Source of the DNA: Halanaerobiales bacterium
GTDB lineage: Bacteria; Bacillota; Halanaerobiia; Halanaerobiales; M55B127
DNA: 6,397 nucleotides
Reading direction: 5' to 3'
Assembly (NCBI GenBank): GCA_021736965.1
Contig: JAIPEV010000102.1
Location: 1 to 6,397 of the forward strand
In this document: positions 5,252-6,397 of the stretch, one piece after another
Position numbering within the stretch: the stretch's first letter is position 1
Layout of the letters: every line of letters starts with the position of its first letter
The notes under the pieces: generated by a model
Told to the model about the DNA's origin: nothing
The model's input: only the letters and a program-made list of their open reading frames with translations
The model's database searches: none
Translations under genes and position numbers: made by a program

Positions 5252-6187
5252 ATGAAATACTTATATGGACCTGTTCCATCAAGACGTTTAGGAGTTTCAT
5301 TGGGAATTGATCTAATTCCCTATAAAGCTTGTTCTTTTAACTGTGTTTACTGTGAATGTGGAGCTACTACTAAATTAACTGATCAAAGAGAAGAGTTTGT
5401 ACCACACAAAGAGGTTATAAAGGAACTAGATGAGTATTTGAAAGAGAAACCAAAGTTAGACTATATTACATTCTCTGGTTCAGGAGAGCCTTCACTTTAT
5501 CAAGGTTTAAAAGAAATAGTTGATTTTGTCAAAGATAGTCATCCTGAATATAAACTTGCCTTATTGACAAATAGCAGTCTTTTAAACAATAAATCTTTAA
5601 GAAAAGAAATAAGTAAAATAGACTTAGTTGTCCCTTCTATAGATTCTGTTATTAAAAAGAACTATGAAAAAATAAATAGACCACATAAAAATATTAAGTT
5701 AGACAATATAATTAAAGGTTTAATCAAACTACGAGAAGAGTTTTCAGGTAAGCTATGGTTGGAAATTTTTATAATTCAAAATTTAAATGATAGTAAGGAA
5801 GAAATTAATAAGTTTAAAGAAATAATAGAAAAAATAAAACCAGATCGTATTCAATTAAATACACTTGATAGACCAGGTACAGAAAGTTGGGTTAAAAAGG
5901 AAACTGAAGAAAAGTTAAAAGAAATATTAGATTTTTTTGGTGAAAAGGCAGAGATCATAGGTCCTTTTATACCAAAGGATACACAGAATTTTTTAAGTAA
6001 TTCGGTAAAAACAAGAATAAAAGAAATTATTAAAAGAAGGCCCTGTACTATTAATGATATATCTCAAATTTTAAATTTACATGTTAATCAAGTAAATAAA
6101 TACTTAAGAGAATTAAGTAACGAAAATAAAATTGAGAGTAAGACAGAAAGTAGAGGAGTCTTTTATTATATTAGTGAGGGGGAATAA
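5252..6187 (+). CDS. Radical SAM protein (COG0731-type) with C-terminal winged helix
   Basis: 311 residues from the ATG at 5252; MKYLYGPVPSRRLG is the expected family N-terminus. The 4Fe-4S/SAM motif is C27-SFN-C31-VY-C34, followed by the SAM-binding strand TFSGSGEP (73-80) and partial TIM-barrel strands (LALLTNSSL, LVVPSIDS, LWLEIFIIQN, RIQLNTLDRPG). The barrel ends near 240 at IIGPF. Residues about 248-307 form a small winged-helix-like domain (CTINDISQILNLHVNQVNKYL), which may bind nucleic acid or a partner. The family is related to the wyosine enzyme TYW1 but lacks its flavodoxin part; most bacterial members have no proven substrate. The gene touches a TusA-family gene, so sulfur transfer or thiolation chemistry is a reasonable guess, not a demonstration. 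It has its own strong promoter. Confidence 0.88.
   Translation: MKYLYGPVPSRRLGVSLGIDLIPYKACSFNCVYCECGATTKLTDQREEFVPHKEVIKELDEYLKEKPKLDYITFSGSGEPSLYQGLKEIVDFVKDSHPEYKLALLTNSSLLNNKSLRKEISKIDLVVPSIDSVIKKNYEKINRPHKNIKLDNIIKGLIKLREEFSGKLWLEIFIIQNLNDSKEEINKFKEIIEKIKPDRIQLNTLDRPGTESWVKKETEEKLKEILDFFGEKAEIIGPFIPKDTQNFLSNSVKTRIKEIIKRRPCTINDISQILNLHVNQVNKYLRELSNENKIESKTESRGVFYYISEGE
6176..6182 (+). promoter_or_regulatory. Ribosome binding site of the TusA-family gene
   Basis: GAGGGGG sits inside the last codons of the radical SAM gene. It is 7 nt from the ATG at 6190 and only 4 nt from the overlapping ATG at 6187, so 6190 is preferred. Confidence 0.65.
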
Positions 6188-6189
6188 TG

Positions 6190-6397
6190 ATGCCAAAAGA
6201 AATTATAGTTAACTGTTTAGGAGAAACCTGCCCTGTTCCTCTTGTGGAAACTAGGAAAGCAGTTAGAAAGGCCAATAAAGGTGATATGTTAGTTATTAAA
6301 GGCGATCATTCTGCTTCGAAAAAGGAGATACCAATGGCTGTAAAAGCAATGGGATTAAATTTAGTATCTGTTGAAGAAAAAAATAATAGTTGGGAAA
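6190..6397 (+). CDS. TusA-family sulfurtransferase-like protein (partial, 3' end missing)
   Basis: 69 codons are visible before the window ends. The start may be the ATG at 6190 or the one at 6187, which shares a base with the radical SAM stop. The protein has the TusA/SirA fold: VNCLGETCPVPLVETRKAV at the N-terminus with the CPxP motif (C14-P-V-P), whose cysteine carries persulfide sulfur in known members. The strand MLVIKGDHSASKKEIPMAVKAMG and the final strand with VEE follow. A second cysteine (C9) precedes the motif. The length so far fits either a free-standing TusA-like protein (about 75-80 residues) or the first domain of a longer YedF-like protein linked to selenium metabolism; the cut prevents a choice. 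It is probably translated together with the radical SAM gene. Confidence 0.88.
   Translation, partial: MPKEIIVNCLGETCPVPLVETRKAVRKANKGDMLVIKGDHSASKKEIPMAVKAMGLNLVSVEEKNNSWE

Overview
The window is very AT-rich (roughly 30% G+C by eye), with closely packed genes, strong AGGAGG-type ribosome binding sites and Firmicutes-type sigma-A promoters. It looks like chromosome from a low-GC, probably anaerobic, Bacillota. A halophilic clostridial or halanaerobial-type lineage would fit, but that is a guess from style and gene content, not a proof. There are no tRNA, rRNA or CRISPR signals.

Left part (1-1184): the 3' end of a DegV-family fatty-acid-binding protein converges on a UbiA/MenA-like membrane prenyltransferase on the minus strand. 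The two share one bidirectional terminator. A divergent intergenic region of about 330 bp follows. It holds two small hairpins but no gene I can defend.

Middle (1514-2996): the least ordinary part. A cytidylate-kinase-like protein carries an extra C-terminal domain resembling PD-(D/E)XK nucleases. Its last codons overlap the start of a hypoxanthine-phosphoribosyltransferase (HPRT) homologue. That homologue keeps the fold signatures but has lost the catalytic aspartate, the base-reading lysine and the flexible-loop Ser-Tyr. The two are almost certainly translated together and may form a nucleotide-handling unit unlike ordinary purine salvage. Just downstream (about 2999-3268) lies a segment bounded by a 9-bp inverted repeat. 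It contains a broken minus-strand reading frame resembling the C-terminal part of an IS1182-type transposase.

Right part (3417-6397): a predicted promoter drives mscL (with a C-terminal zinc ribbon) and an MscS-family channel gene 28 bp behind it, a plausible osmotic-downshock operon. A near-consensus promoter then drives a COG0731-type radical SAM protein with a C-terminal winged helix. It is followed, with touching stop and start codons, by a TusA-family protein cut by the window edge. The radical SAM/TusA pair suggests a sulfur- or selenium-linked modification role, though the substrate cannot be read from the sequence.
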